Assembly (NCBI GenBank): GCA_964016875.1
Contig: OZ024726.1
Coordinates: forward strand, 33,593,503 to 33,657,502
Length of the DNA stretch: 64,000 nt
Reading direction: 5' to 3'
Source of the DNA: Fallopia convolvulus
Taxonomy: Eukaryota; Streptophyta; Magnoliopsida; Caryophyllales; Polygonaceae
Below are positions 36,430-45,897 of this stretch, one piece after another (within the stretch, counting starts at the first letter, position 1; every line of letters begins with the position of its first letter). Made by a program: the position numbers and the translations under genes. The notes beneath the pieces were generated by a model, which had not been told where the DNA came from, searched no databases, and worked only from the letters and a program-made list of their open reading frames with translations.

Positions 36430-37701
36430 CACTGCTGATCTGGTGGAGAAAAATATGGATAACCTGGCCACTAAGTCCGAAAGAATATAACAGCCTGTCT
36501 CTGATGCTCAGTAAGTGCCTCCAAAGATCGATCCACAACATCCTGGCGTACTGACAAATGTTGCAGTCCAGTCAACACCCGCTCCTCAAAACTCATCTCA
36601 GCAGTCCATGGAAAACCAGAAGGAGCAGATGTAGATGCCGAAGTAGATGCATATGTAGCTGGGTTAGCTCCTCCCCAACTAGCTGTAGATTGTGGACCCG
36701 GAGCCCAACCAGACGGCTCAGACGCAAATTTGGACTGGTACGTTGTAACATGATCGTCTCAGTTACCTCCACCATCATCCTCAGCCTCATAATCCTCAGC
36801 CTCATTCGTAGGAGCATCCAAATCAGACTGTAAGTGAAAAATTAAATAAGGTGTTACCGTACTGTAATGCTCTAGGCAGACGCAGAAAAGGCGCAGGAGG
36901 ATGCCCATGAAGCCAAGTCCAACCCCCCTCAGCAGAACCCCTCAAACAACTTGCCCTAACCAATGCGTGATGGTTATAAAGATGACCATCAGCTAAACGT
37001 CCTCCATAACGGGCCTTAATCTCCTCAATAGTAACAAACCGGGTGGCTAAATGTGTAACCATAACACCCAATCCAATCTGCCCACCTCTCTTGGGGTACT
37101 TTTTAGCTGATTCTATAAACAGTCCAAACCAATCAGGACACTCAGAAGGAAAAGGAAACATGCACCAAATCATCCTCATATCATGTGCAGAAACCTTGTT
37201 CACCTCTCCTTGTCCCAGAAATGCCATCGCCAGAACCTTGTGAAATAAACGAACAGAAGGATAAGGGATCCTACTGTTCTGCTCCCTTGAATTGGTGTCG
37301 AATGGGGAGCTAGTGAGTGCCTGCCAGAAGTCAAAGAACTTGGCATCTGTCAAAATATTCCCCCACCCTTCAGTAGGTGGAGAAGTAATCCCAAAATTCA
37401 GAGAAGCCAACTCTCGGGTAACAGTACACAATCTATCACAGGCATGGAATGTTAGAACACCATCCACATATCGAAATGTAGACAGAAACTCAATAGTCAG
37501 CCCTCTGTATGTAGGGATGGGCATAGTACTGAATCTACCCAAACCCCCAGTCTCTAATAACTGCTCTGTACACTCCCAGAATCCCAAATCAATCAACGTC
37601 GGGATATCAAAGAATTTAGTACTCACAAATTTTCGACCCTCATTTTTATCCCATAACTGCCTCTGCCTATCAGTAAGATTATGTAGCCCGAAATACGCCA
37701 T
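36430..37701 (-). pseudogene. Athila-type extra ORF, element 2
   Basis: From ATG at 37701 (MAYFGLHNLTDRQRQLW) the frame is open for about 290 codons to a stop at 36823. It includes LTIEFLSTFRYVDGVLTF, VTRELASLNFGI and IPYPSVRLFHKVLAMAFLG, the style of ATHILA ORF-1 / 'putative plant transposon' proteins. Downstream, in the adjoining stretch to about 36430, are an acidic segment (NEAEDYEAEDDGGG) and a Ser/Thr-rich then helical tail (MSFEERVLTGLQHLSVRQD), interrupted by stops. It occupies the same place as the inner element's extra ORF and has the same acidic-then-helical layout. It could be intact up to 36823 if that stop is natural. Confidence 0.6.
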
Positions 37702-37739
37702 ACTAAATGAAAACAAAATCGATGAAATTACCCGAACTG

Positions 37740-38480
37740 TAGTACCCGCGAGCGCAGGTTGAAAACCGAGGGCGCTGCTCTTGTAAAGTGTAAACCGCAA
37801 GCGCGGGTTGATGACCGCGGGTGCGGTGTTTCAGGCGTCAACCGCGAATGCGGGTTATCAGCCGTGGGCACGGGTATCGACGACTCCCAGATCTGAACTC
37901 GAAGAACAACAATGGTGGCCGGAAAAACAACCTCCTCCAAAATCTCACCAACAGCAACAATTCGACTCTCAACAGGAACAAATCCAATTCCCAAAGTCAA
38001 GAAGAATCACTAACCGAAGTAGATCTGAACCCAAAATTGCACAAAACCTTGAATCCAACCAAACCAAGAGCGGAATGAACGCTGGTGGCTGCGAGCCGCG
38101 GCCACCGGTGTGGGGCCGCGCGCGCGGTCGGTCCTGTGGTCGCGGGGGCGCAGTGGCTAATGTGGAAGGATTTGTGGTGGTTTGGAGGGTTGTGGGAAGT
38201 GTTTTTAATTTTTTAAGAGGGGCTAGGAGGGTGGATGAATTGTTGGTTGGGCCAGGGTTTGATAATTATTTGGGCGCGGGTTGGTAATGACTTGGGATTT
38301 CTCGGGGGTTTCACCCGAAAACCTTTTATTTCGGGGGTTTCACCCGAAAACCTTTTATTTTTATTTTTTTTTTAATTTTTCCGAAAAAAACAAAAACTTA
38401 ATTCCGTCAGAGACAGACCCGCGAGCGAGAGTCCTGGGCCGCGGGCTCGGGTCTAGCCGGGGGCTTGCACTTTCTTCGAC
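37740..38480. repeat. GC-rich palindromic modules in element 2
   Basis: Clusters of CCCGCGAGCGCAGG, CCGCAAGCGCGGG and CCGCGGGTGCGG words, in pairs separated by about 5-15 bp, at about 37745-37875 and 38090-38150 and again near 38418-38455. Further pairs occur at 39290-39340, 39397-39410 and 40868-40945 and in the LTRs. Otherwise this stretch is non-coding. A short (AAAAG)n tract lies at about 38545-38575. Confidence 0.7.
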
Positions 38481-38581
38481 ATAGAACATTTACCTGCATG
38501 TTAGCCCGACAGAACCAAAACGAAACTAAAACTAAACTAACAAAAAGGAAAGAAAAGAAAAGAAAAGAAAAGAAAAACTTA

Positions 38582-38634
38582 GCTCGGGTTGCCTCCCGAG
38601 CAGCGCGTTTGTTTAACGTCGTTGGCTCGACGTC
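38582..38634 (-). ncRNA. Post-protease double hairpin, element 2
   Basis: Sense strand: CGTCG-AGCCAA-CGACG, linker TTAAACAAACGCGCT, then GCTCGGG-AGGCAA-CCCGAGC (7-bp stem). Begins 10 bp after the protease stop at 38644. The second loop, AGGCAA, is identical to that of the inner element while the stem is longer. Confidence 0.5.
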
Positions 38635-38643
38635 ATTTATATC

Positions 38644-39118
38644 TCAAAAGGGGTCCTCATCTAAATGAAACTGGACCTTCTGGCCCTCATGTGCCATTGA
38701 TAATAAGCCCTTGGCAACATCTATCACGGCGGTTGCCGTCTTCATAAACGGACGACCCAACAGTAAAACATCTTCCGCAAATCCTTTCGGATGCACATTA
38801 GAGTGATCAACCAATTCAATAGTAATATTTGTATCCTGTAATGGCCCTAGACCTAACCTCTCATACATGCTTAGTGGCATGACATTTGTAGATGCTCCTA
38901 AGTCAAGCATAGAACGCTCAACTTTCGTCTCACCAATGGTTACGGGAACAGTAAACCTCCCGGGATCTCCATATTTCTTAGGCAATTGCCTTTGAAGAAT
39001 GGAAGATACATTCTCAACAAGAGCGACTTTCTTAACCTTCCCCTTCTCTTGTTGTTTCCTCTTAATAGTACATAGCACTTTAAGAAATTTAGCAAACCGA
39101 GGAATACTCTGAACAAGT
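38644..39118 (-). pseudogene. Aspartic protease domain, element 2
   Basis: LPKKYGDPGRFTVPV, SMLDLGASTNVMPLSM (active-site DLGAS) and DVLLLGRPFMKTATAV are the conserved blocks of the plant Gypsy protease. The open stretch is 39078-38644. It is separated from gag by a frame change near 39100. No reverse transcriptase follows. Confidence 0.8.
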
Positions 39119-40650
39119 TTAAGTAAAGGACATTACCTCACACTTTGAGAAGGTTTCGAAAATTTCCTTATCGTTGACTGGCTTCCGAATATCCTTGAGC
39201 GCCTCTGGAAATGGTGGAACGCTCTTTTGTGAACCCATGGGAGGAAACGAAGGCCGAACATAATTATTTGAATCTGTCGGAGAAGGGACCCGCGGGCACG
39301 GGTCCACCGTAGGCTCGGCCTGTTTCCGCGGTCGCGGGTTCTAGGTGACGTTCAGCTTCAATTTCGTCTTCTGAACTGCGATCAAGGCTGTCTACCTGCG
39401 AGCGCGGTTGGTTTTCTTTGGCTGGAACATCGATATTCAACTCCTTGCCACTTCTCAACGTGATGGCACTCACATTCTCTCTCGAGTTAATAGTCTGAGA
39501 TGGAAGTTTCCCCGAATCTTTGGCTTCTAAGCGACCAAGAATTGTTGCAATCTGGCTCAATTGATTTTCAAGATTTTTCACTACAGCCTTGGTCTCTTGA
39601 TTCTCCTTCATGAGTTGATTAATAATGGCGGGATTTTCATGAGGAACTTGGGGCCTTGGCACATAATTAGGCCTGGGAACATAGTTGGGTTGCCCTCCTT
39701 GTTGTGGAAAAGGTTGTTGAGGTTGTTGATTCCATCTAAAGTTAGGATGATTCGCCCACCTCGGATTGTATGTGTTTGAGTATGGGTCATTCTGGGGCCT
39801 TGATTAATCATAGTTCCCAATAGCATTGACATCAGTTGTTGGCTCTTGTATAATAGGGCATGCATCAGTAGGATGGCTCGTTTCACCACAGATTCCACAA
39901 ACCCTTGAACTTGAAGCTCCATTACCCACCAACAGTTGCTTCATCATAGCCTTGAGTTCCCTTACTTCAGCATTAAGGGAGTCATTCACAGAATTTACAA
40001 ACCTACTGTTGGACCTCCTTCTCTGATTCCTGGCTTGTTCAGCTAGAGTCTCCAACTTTTCAAGAGCTTGTCTTGGAGTGAGATTTTCATAAGAACCTCC
40101 ACAGGACGCATTCATCATGCGCTTATCAGCATCACAGAGCCCTTCAATAATATAACAATTCAGATCTTTTTCAGAATAGCCATGATAGGGACAGCTGGCT
40201 ATGAGCCTCTTATAGCGCTCATAGTATTTATATAGTCTCATCATCAGCCTGCTCCAAACTACTCAGTTGCTTCTTGATTGATGTTTGCTTGGCAGCAGGG
40301 AAGTATTTTTCCAGAAAAGCACCCTTCATCTGAGCCCACGTAGTAATTGTCTCAAGTGCTAGGTATAGAAGCCATTCCTTAGACGAGTCAGCTAAAGAAA
40401 ATTGGAAAGCCCTTAACATAAGCTGATCTTCAGTCACATCAGCCGACTTCATTCCCAAACAGCCAAAATGGAACTCTGTAAGGTGTTTATTCGGATCCTC
40501 ACCACTCAATCCATGGAACATAGGCAAGTAATGGAAAAGACCGGACTTTAGCTCAAACTTCACCCCTTCCCCTAGTGCGGGAAATTGAAGACCAAGCTGT
40601 TGTTGCTGTAGATTAGGCACAGTCAGTTGCCTAATAGTTCGATCTGCCAT
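39119..40650 (-). pseudogene. gag with zinc knuckle, element 2
   Basis: N-terminal capsid part at 40650-40228 (FELKSGLFHYLPMFHGLSGE, MLRAFQFSLADSSKEWL, MKGAFLEKYFPAAKQTS). It continues after a frame change near 40240 into FKRLI-type sequence, then a coiled region, then CGICGETSHPTDAC, a CX2CX4HX4C zinc knuckle (near 39860-39900). A third stretch (39662-39264) is a Pro/Asn spacer with SGKELNIDVP-type sequence. At least two frameshifts and a stop near 39805 break it. Confidence 0.8.
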
Positions 40651-40980
40651 TGGTACTAACTGTTGTTCAACCTCTGAGTCAGATTAGGAAGAAGACGAAG
40701 ATGTTACTGGATCAAACTGAAGGCCCAACACTGTAGCTTGAACTTGACGTCTTAACTCTCTTAGAGTCCTGTTAATCTCTAGATCAAAAGGAACAACAGA
40801 AGAATGATTAGTAGAACGAGTAAGAACCATAAGAGGTTCTTACCAATTCAGGATTTCTGGGACGAACCAACCGCGGGCGCGGGTGATAGGCCGCGAGCGC
40901 AGGTCTAACCGCGGGCGCGGGCTTCGAGCCGTGGGCGTGGGTCGTTAGAAACGCTGATTTATCAGAAAAGTAATACCAAT

Positions 40981-40998
40981 TCCCCGGCAACGGCGCCA
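40981..40998 (-). promoter_or_regulatory. Primer binding site for tRNA-Asp, element 2
   Basis: TCCCCGGCAACGGCGCCA on the plus strand equals the 3' 18 bases of plant tRNA-Asp, so the minus strand is a perfect primer site. It lies 5 bp from the LTR. Confidence 0.88.
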
Positions 40999-41003
40999 AA
41001 ATT

Positions 41004-42140
41004 TGACTCGACTAAAGTCGTTGAGCCGAGATCAAAAATAAATTACCCAAAATTTACAAACTAGTATAGCATGCTAGTAAGGGGTCGAACGCAAGAGAAT
41101 CAGTGTTTCTAAACAATCAGCAAAGACAAGGGTTTCAAGTTTAAGCAAGCAGAAAGATTTAAGTTTCAAATCAATTAAATGAAAGCAGAGTTTATTCAAT
41201 AAATTCCACCTTTTTAATCCTTCGATCATTGATTCATCCACTTTTCTATATTTCCTAGGTTAATTCCAATCCTTATTAAGATTTCCGCTTGTCCACGGTC
41301 CAAACGAAATTATGATATGAACAAGGACGCTTAATTGAAATCATGCAATGCATTGAGGATAATAGGAAATCAAATCATGCAATCAAACAACGAGTCTCAT
41401 GCATAAAACAACCATCAAACACTCTTTCTTAATTCCAGTCCACGGTCCTTGAAAAGAGTTGTTTCAAGGATAAATAAGATTGCACATCAACAATCAAACC
41501 TAATCCAAACAATAGATCTAAGTCAATCAAACAAGGTGATCAGGCTTATAAAATCAAACATAGATCATGGAATTAAAAACAAGAGTTTTGATATTAACCT
41601 AAGGATAGAAAAGTTACCATAATCTCACGAATTCAATAAAAAAACTTCCTTGATTGAACAAATTCCAAGGAAGATTAGTTCTCCATAATAACAAAAATAA
41701 AACTAGGTTAAACTAAAAAGTATTCTCCCCCAAAAGTTCTCCTTAAACTGAATACGAAAATAGGTATAAATACTAGAAACATCCGAATAAAACTAAATAC
41801 TAAAGATATAATAAAAGCATAGGATAAAATAAACGAAGTCGGCGCGGGTCAACAACCGTGGTCACGGCTCCCTCGAGCTCTCGGCCTCACGGAATCGAAC
41901 TCCACCGCAATCTCAGGTCTCAACCCGCGGTCGAGGGTCTTCTTCTTCGTAAAGTCTTCAATCTTGTACTTCCTAGAAACCACTTTGAAGCGGGTCTTCA
42001 GCTCAAACTCGGATTCCTGTCTTCAAAGTCTTCTTCTGTAGGCTTTACTGATTTTACAATTAAACGCTCTAATCTAGCCTAAAACACTCAGAAATCCTAA
42101 TAAAAATACATAATTACGCTGTACAGAATCGAGCGTATCA
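41004..42140 (-). repeat. 5' LTR of element 2
   Basis: 1137 bp, TGACTCGACTAAAGTCG… to …GAGCGTATCA, followed by the target duplicate ATACT. Confidence 0.92.
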
Positions 42141-42145
42141 ATACT

Positions 42146-44604
42146 TGCTACACAAAAACATTTTTGAACGGTGATTGAAAAGCATTACTTGTTCTCTTTT
42201 CTTGAATGTAAGGATGGTTTGATGGTTGGTGTCATCATTTCTTTTCTTGATTACTCTTTGACCCTTCATCATATCTTTTAGAATTGAAAGATGTTGTTTT
42301 ATTTTCACCTTGGGTGCATCCTTCTCATCAAGTATACATATTTTTGGTCCTTGCTCAAGCTTCTCAACTTTGGACAATTGAGGTGAAGTCTTCAAGTTTT
42401 CTTCAATGTGTTGAGCACTTGAGGCTACATGCAAACCTCTAATTAAGCCATTTGGATCTCACCAAGCATCTTTCAAGCGGATCATCCAAGCAACACCTCA
42501 TAAAATCCTTCTTCACTAGGTTGCCAACAAGATCAACTCCACACAAAGATTGCTAAAAAGAAGGTTGTTTAGTAGCATTTGGCAAATTAAACTCAACCTT
42601 TTCATTCCCAAGATTCAAGAAAATCTTTCAATTTTCTCATCAATAATGGTGCCCATTGTAGTAAGGAAAGGACTTCCAAGAATGATTCGTCCCTCTCAAG
42701 AATAACAAAATCAATTGAGATAAAGAAATTGCCTACCTTGATGGAAACATCCTCTAGATTCCCCTTGGATGCCGAAAAAATTAAACACATGTTGGTAGGT
42801 TTTTAATTCTACAATGTCTAACTTATCACAAATAAACAAAGGCATGACACTCAAACTAGCACCAAGATCACATAAAGCATTTTCAAAACTAGCACTACCA
42901 ATCAATCATGGAATGGAGAAATGATCTGGGTCCCTAAGCTTAGGAAGTAACTTCTTTATAAGAATAGCACTACACTCCTAATTGAAGGCCACAATTTCAA
43001 ATTCATCTAAGCTTCTTTTTTTAGATAAGATTTCTTTCAAAAATTTAGCATATGAATGCATTTGGGAAAGGGCATCAATGATGGGAATATTGATATACAA
43101 TTTTTTAACATTTCAAGAAATTTCCCAAATTTGTTATCTATCTTGGATCTTTGAAGTCTTTGAGGGAAGGGGATAGGTTGTTTGTAGGGTGGTGGTGCCA
43201 TAAAATTAGGTTCTTTCTTACCTTCCTCCATGTCTTTATTAATTTATTACTCTTTTTCTACTCTATTGTACGTTCTTCACTTTCTTTTCTCAATTGAACT
43301 TCCATTTCAAGATTTTCAACTTGTACTATATTTTCTCTTAGGCTCCTCCAAATTATTTCCACTCCTAAGGTTAATTGCCTTACAATCTCTTGGGTTAGGC
43401 TCAGGTTGATCAGGAAGTTGACCTTGAGGCCTAGAAGAAGAGCTAGCAACTAGTTGAACAATTTGAGAGATTTTAGTTTCTAACATCTTATTATGAGTTG
43501 TTAAAGCATTAAACTTGGATGTTAGTTTCTTGAATTGGTTCCTAAACTCATCATTTTATATCGCTTGAGATGTTATGAACCTTGAAGGGGGTTGAGGAAT
43601 GGCATTTTTTGTTGTGTCGGTTTGAAACATTTGGATGTGTTTTCTAACCGGGATTGAATTTTAGATATTGGAATATGGGTCATTTTGAGGTATTGATCTC
43701 GGTAGGTTGAGGTAGTCAACATGATCAATTAATAGTTATTTGGAGGAAGAAGATGGACTCACATATTGACAATTTAAAGCCAGGTGACCAACCATACAAC
43801 AAATTCCACAAAGATTATTGACACCAACATTGTTAACATTAGCATGCACATTCAACATAAGTGCATGTAACTTAGCCAATAAAGCATCATTTTAGCTGCT
43901 AAAAGATCAAAGGGGTCGACGTATACCTTCCGGGAGATTTCTCAGGCTCAAACTTTGGATTAGACCACTTTTGGTGGTTCAAGACCATTTCTTCAATCAA
44001 TACCTAAGCTTCGAGGATCCTTTTTCTCATGAGGGCTTCTTCAATTCACTATCAATTCCCATCTTTGAGGTGTGGGTTAGCCCATTGTAGAACCCTTAAA
44101 CTAGGAACCATTTCTCAAAGCCATGGTGTGGGCACTTCCTCAAGAGCTCCTTGAATCTTTTCCAAGCTGTATAGAATGATTCATCTTCCTTTTGGTGGAA
44201 AGAGGTAATTTATTTCCTTAGAGCGGTGGTCTTGCTTGGTGGGAAGTACTCGTCCATGAAAGCTATGGAGAGTTTCTCCCAATTTTTGATTGAATTCTCC
44301 GAAATAGTGTGAGCCAAACCCTTGTTTCATCTCTTAGATAGAGTGGGAAAAGCCTTAGTCGAATGCCCTCTTGTGCAACTGCATTATATTTCACCATGTC
44401 ACAAATCCATAAGAAAATAGAGAGGTGAAGATTTGGATCATCTGATGGAAATCCCGAGAATTGATATTGTTGCACCATGGTAATTAGAAGAGTAGATTTC
44501 AACTCAAAGTTGTTTGCATCCACAATTGGCCTTGAAATTCCCAAATGAATGACATAGTTGTTTGGTGAAATGTAATCCTCGACGGTTCTTTGATCATCAT
44601 CCAT
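42146..44604 (-). pseudogene. gag-protease remnants of outer element
   Basis: gag core at 44604-44263 (FELKSTLLITMVQQYQFSG, DPNLHLSIFLWICDMVKYN, RLRLFPLYLRDETRVWL). A coiled and spacer region lies at 43740-43060. Protease remnant at 42905-42600 (ENALCDLGASLSVMPLFIC). Many stops and frameshifts make this the most decayed gag-pro in the window. It belongs with the outer LTR and primer site to its right. Confidence 0.75.
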
Positions 44605-44848
44605 TGTTAAAGAAGAGTGAGAGTTCTTTTGGTTCCTTTGCTTCTTTTGTAGCTTCCTCCTTGCACAAAAGTTCTTCTCAATCTTGCCTATCTCTTCTTG
44701 AAGATGGTCCCTAAAACTTCAAGTAACAGACATGCAACGAGGAAAACACAACAAGAAAAACAAGAACAAGAGATTAATTAGAGTTTTTTTTTTAAAACAA
44801 CAAAAGATCTAGTTTCACTAATTAATACTCAATCAATGTCAATTGTGC

Positions 44849-44866
44849 TCCTCGGCAATGGCACCA
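44849..44866 (-). promoter_or_regulatory. Degenerate tRNA-Asp primer site, outer element
   Basis: TCCTCGGCAATGGCACCA differs from the tRNA-Asp 3' end at three positions and lies 6 bp from the LTR. Confidence 0.75.
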
Positions 44867-44872
44867 AAAACT

Positions 44873-45897
44873 TGATAGACCCGCAAGTGCAGGGTACTAT
44901 CGAAGTAATATAAAAGATATTGAATCCAAGTGAGCACTCGTTGATCACAAATTTCACACAAACTAGTAATCTAGACCACAAATAATTGATTGAAATTTGG
45001 CTTCATTATAATTAAAAGAAAACACAAAAGCAAGTCTAAACAAAGAAAAAGATTTGGGTTGTTTGAAAAATTGGAAGGCTAGGATTGGGTTCACCACAAC
45101 GGGACTATACAATGTCAAGCAAAAATCTCTCTAAGGTTTGCAAGCAATGGTCTACCATGGTCAATTGTCCTAAATATCTCATATCCTTTTTCAAGACAAA
45201 GGAAAACTACTCTAATCTAGCTTAATTCCTACTTTCATGATAATTAATCCTAGATTATCTGCTTTAAATATATAGACAGTTTTAAATAATCACTAGGAAA
45301 TTAGGTCTACTTGCATGGTCAATCATAATCATGCTCAACATCCAAATATGAGAAAATACTAGCTAAGCATTTCAACTAGAACTTGGTGTGCAAACAAAAA
45401 CACATTCAACCAAAGAGAGTTCTTTACCAAGACATCACATAATCATGATTGGGCTACACCAAATCCTAACACAAGCAACTACTCACTCATAATTGGAAAA
45501 AGCATGGCATAAGAAATCAATACAATCAACACATACATGGAAATAATGAAAGGAAAGCAAGAAATTAGATAAATGGATAAGAGACACTTATCATTCAACT
45601 CAAGTCTTGATTCTTCATTCATCCATGGAAAACAAGTTGGAGTTGAGTTTCTGTTCCAAATTCTCCAAGTAGAAGAGAGCTCAAACAACCGACAAAAGGT
45701 TTTTGAATCTAGATCCACTAATAAACTAGTGTAAATCCAAGTACAAATGTAAATCTAAGAGAAATTTGAAGGAAAAAGGAAGGAGAGAAAGTCTTCTAAA
45801 AACCTAGAAAGATGGGATAAAATAAGGGAGAGCTCAAGATATTCTTGCTTTGGTATTTACATGTGCCCCAAAAGTTGGGAGAGATACAATCCTAGAT
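44873..45897 (-). repeat. 5' LTR of outer element, truncated
   Basis: Colinear with 7739 to about 8768. After CCTAGATAGG the sequence is unrelated, so the last about 100 bp (plus-strand sense) and the target duplicate are lost. Confidence 0.85.

Larger units (their letters stand above)
34634..42140 (-). mobile_element. Element 2: gag-pro LTR retrotransposon without visible pol
   Basis: Inserted in the outer element with a perfect 5-bp target duplication ATACT (34629-34633 and 42141-42145). LTRs are 1136 and 1137 bp. In transcription sense: 5' LTR (41004-42140), perfect tRNA-Asp primer site, gag with zinc knuckle, protease, double hairpin, GC-rich non-coding region, Athila-like extra ORF, internal purine tract, 3' purine tract, 3' LTR. 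No reverse transcriptase or integrase is visible. LTRs differ by substitutions and one indel block of about 45 bp. Confidence 0.92.
7739..45897 (-). mobile_element. Outer Athila-like LTR retrotransposon with nested insertions
   Basis: The 3' LTR (7739-8865) begins TGATTGGTCCGCAAGTG and ends …TATGTTATCA. The 5' LTR (44873-45897, truncated) begins TGATAGACCCGCAAGTG. A tRNA-Asp-type primer site lies next to the 5' LTR and a purine tract next to the 3' LTR, so transcription ran right to left. Remnants of gag and protease survive at 42600-44604. No reverse transcriptase or integrase is visible. The body is split by the inner-element array (9824-33917) and by element 2 (34634-42140). It is the oldest layer: its ORFs are shattered and the outer end of its 5' LTR is replaced by unrelated sequence. 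Assignment to the Athila/Tat branch of Gypsy rests on the primer site and gag/protease style and is inference. Confidence 0.75.

Noticed and set aside
37292..37762. 156-codon plus-strand frame
   Set aside because: Antisense to the well-supported element 2 extra ORF.
37808..38287. 159-codon plus-strand frame, Arg/Gly-rich
   Set aside because: Low-complexity translation of the GC-rich palindromic spacer of element 2.
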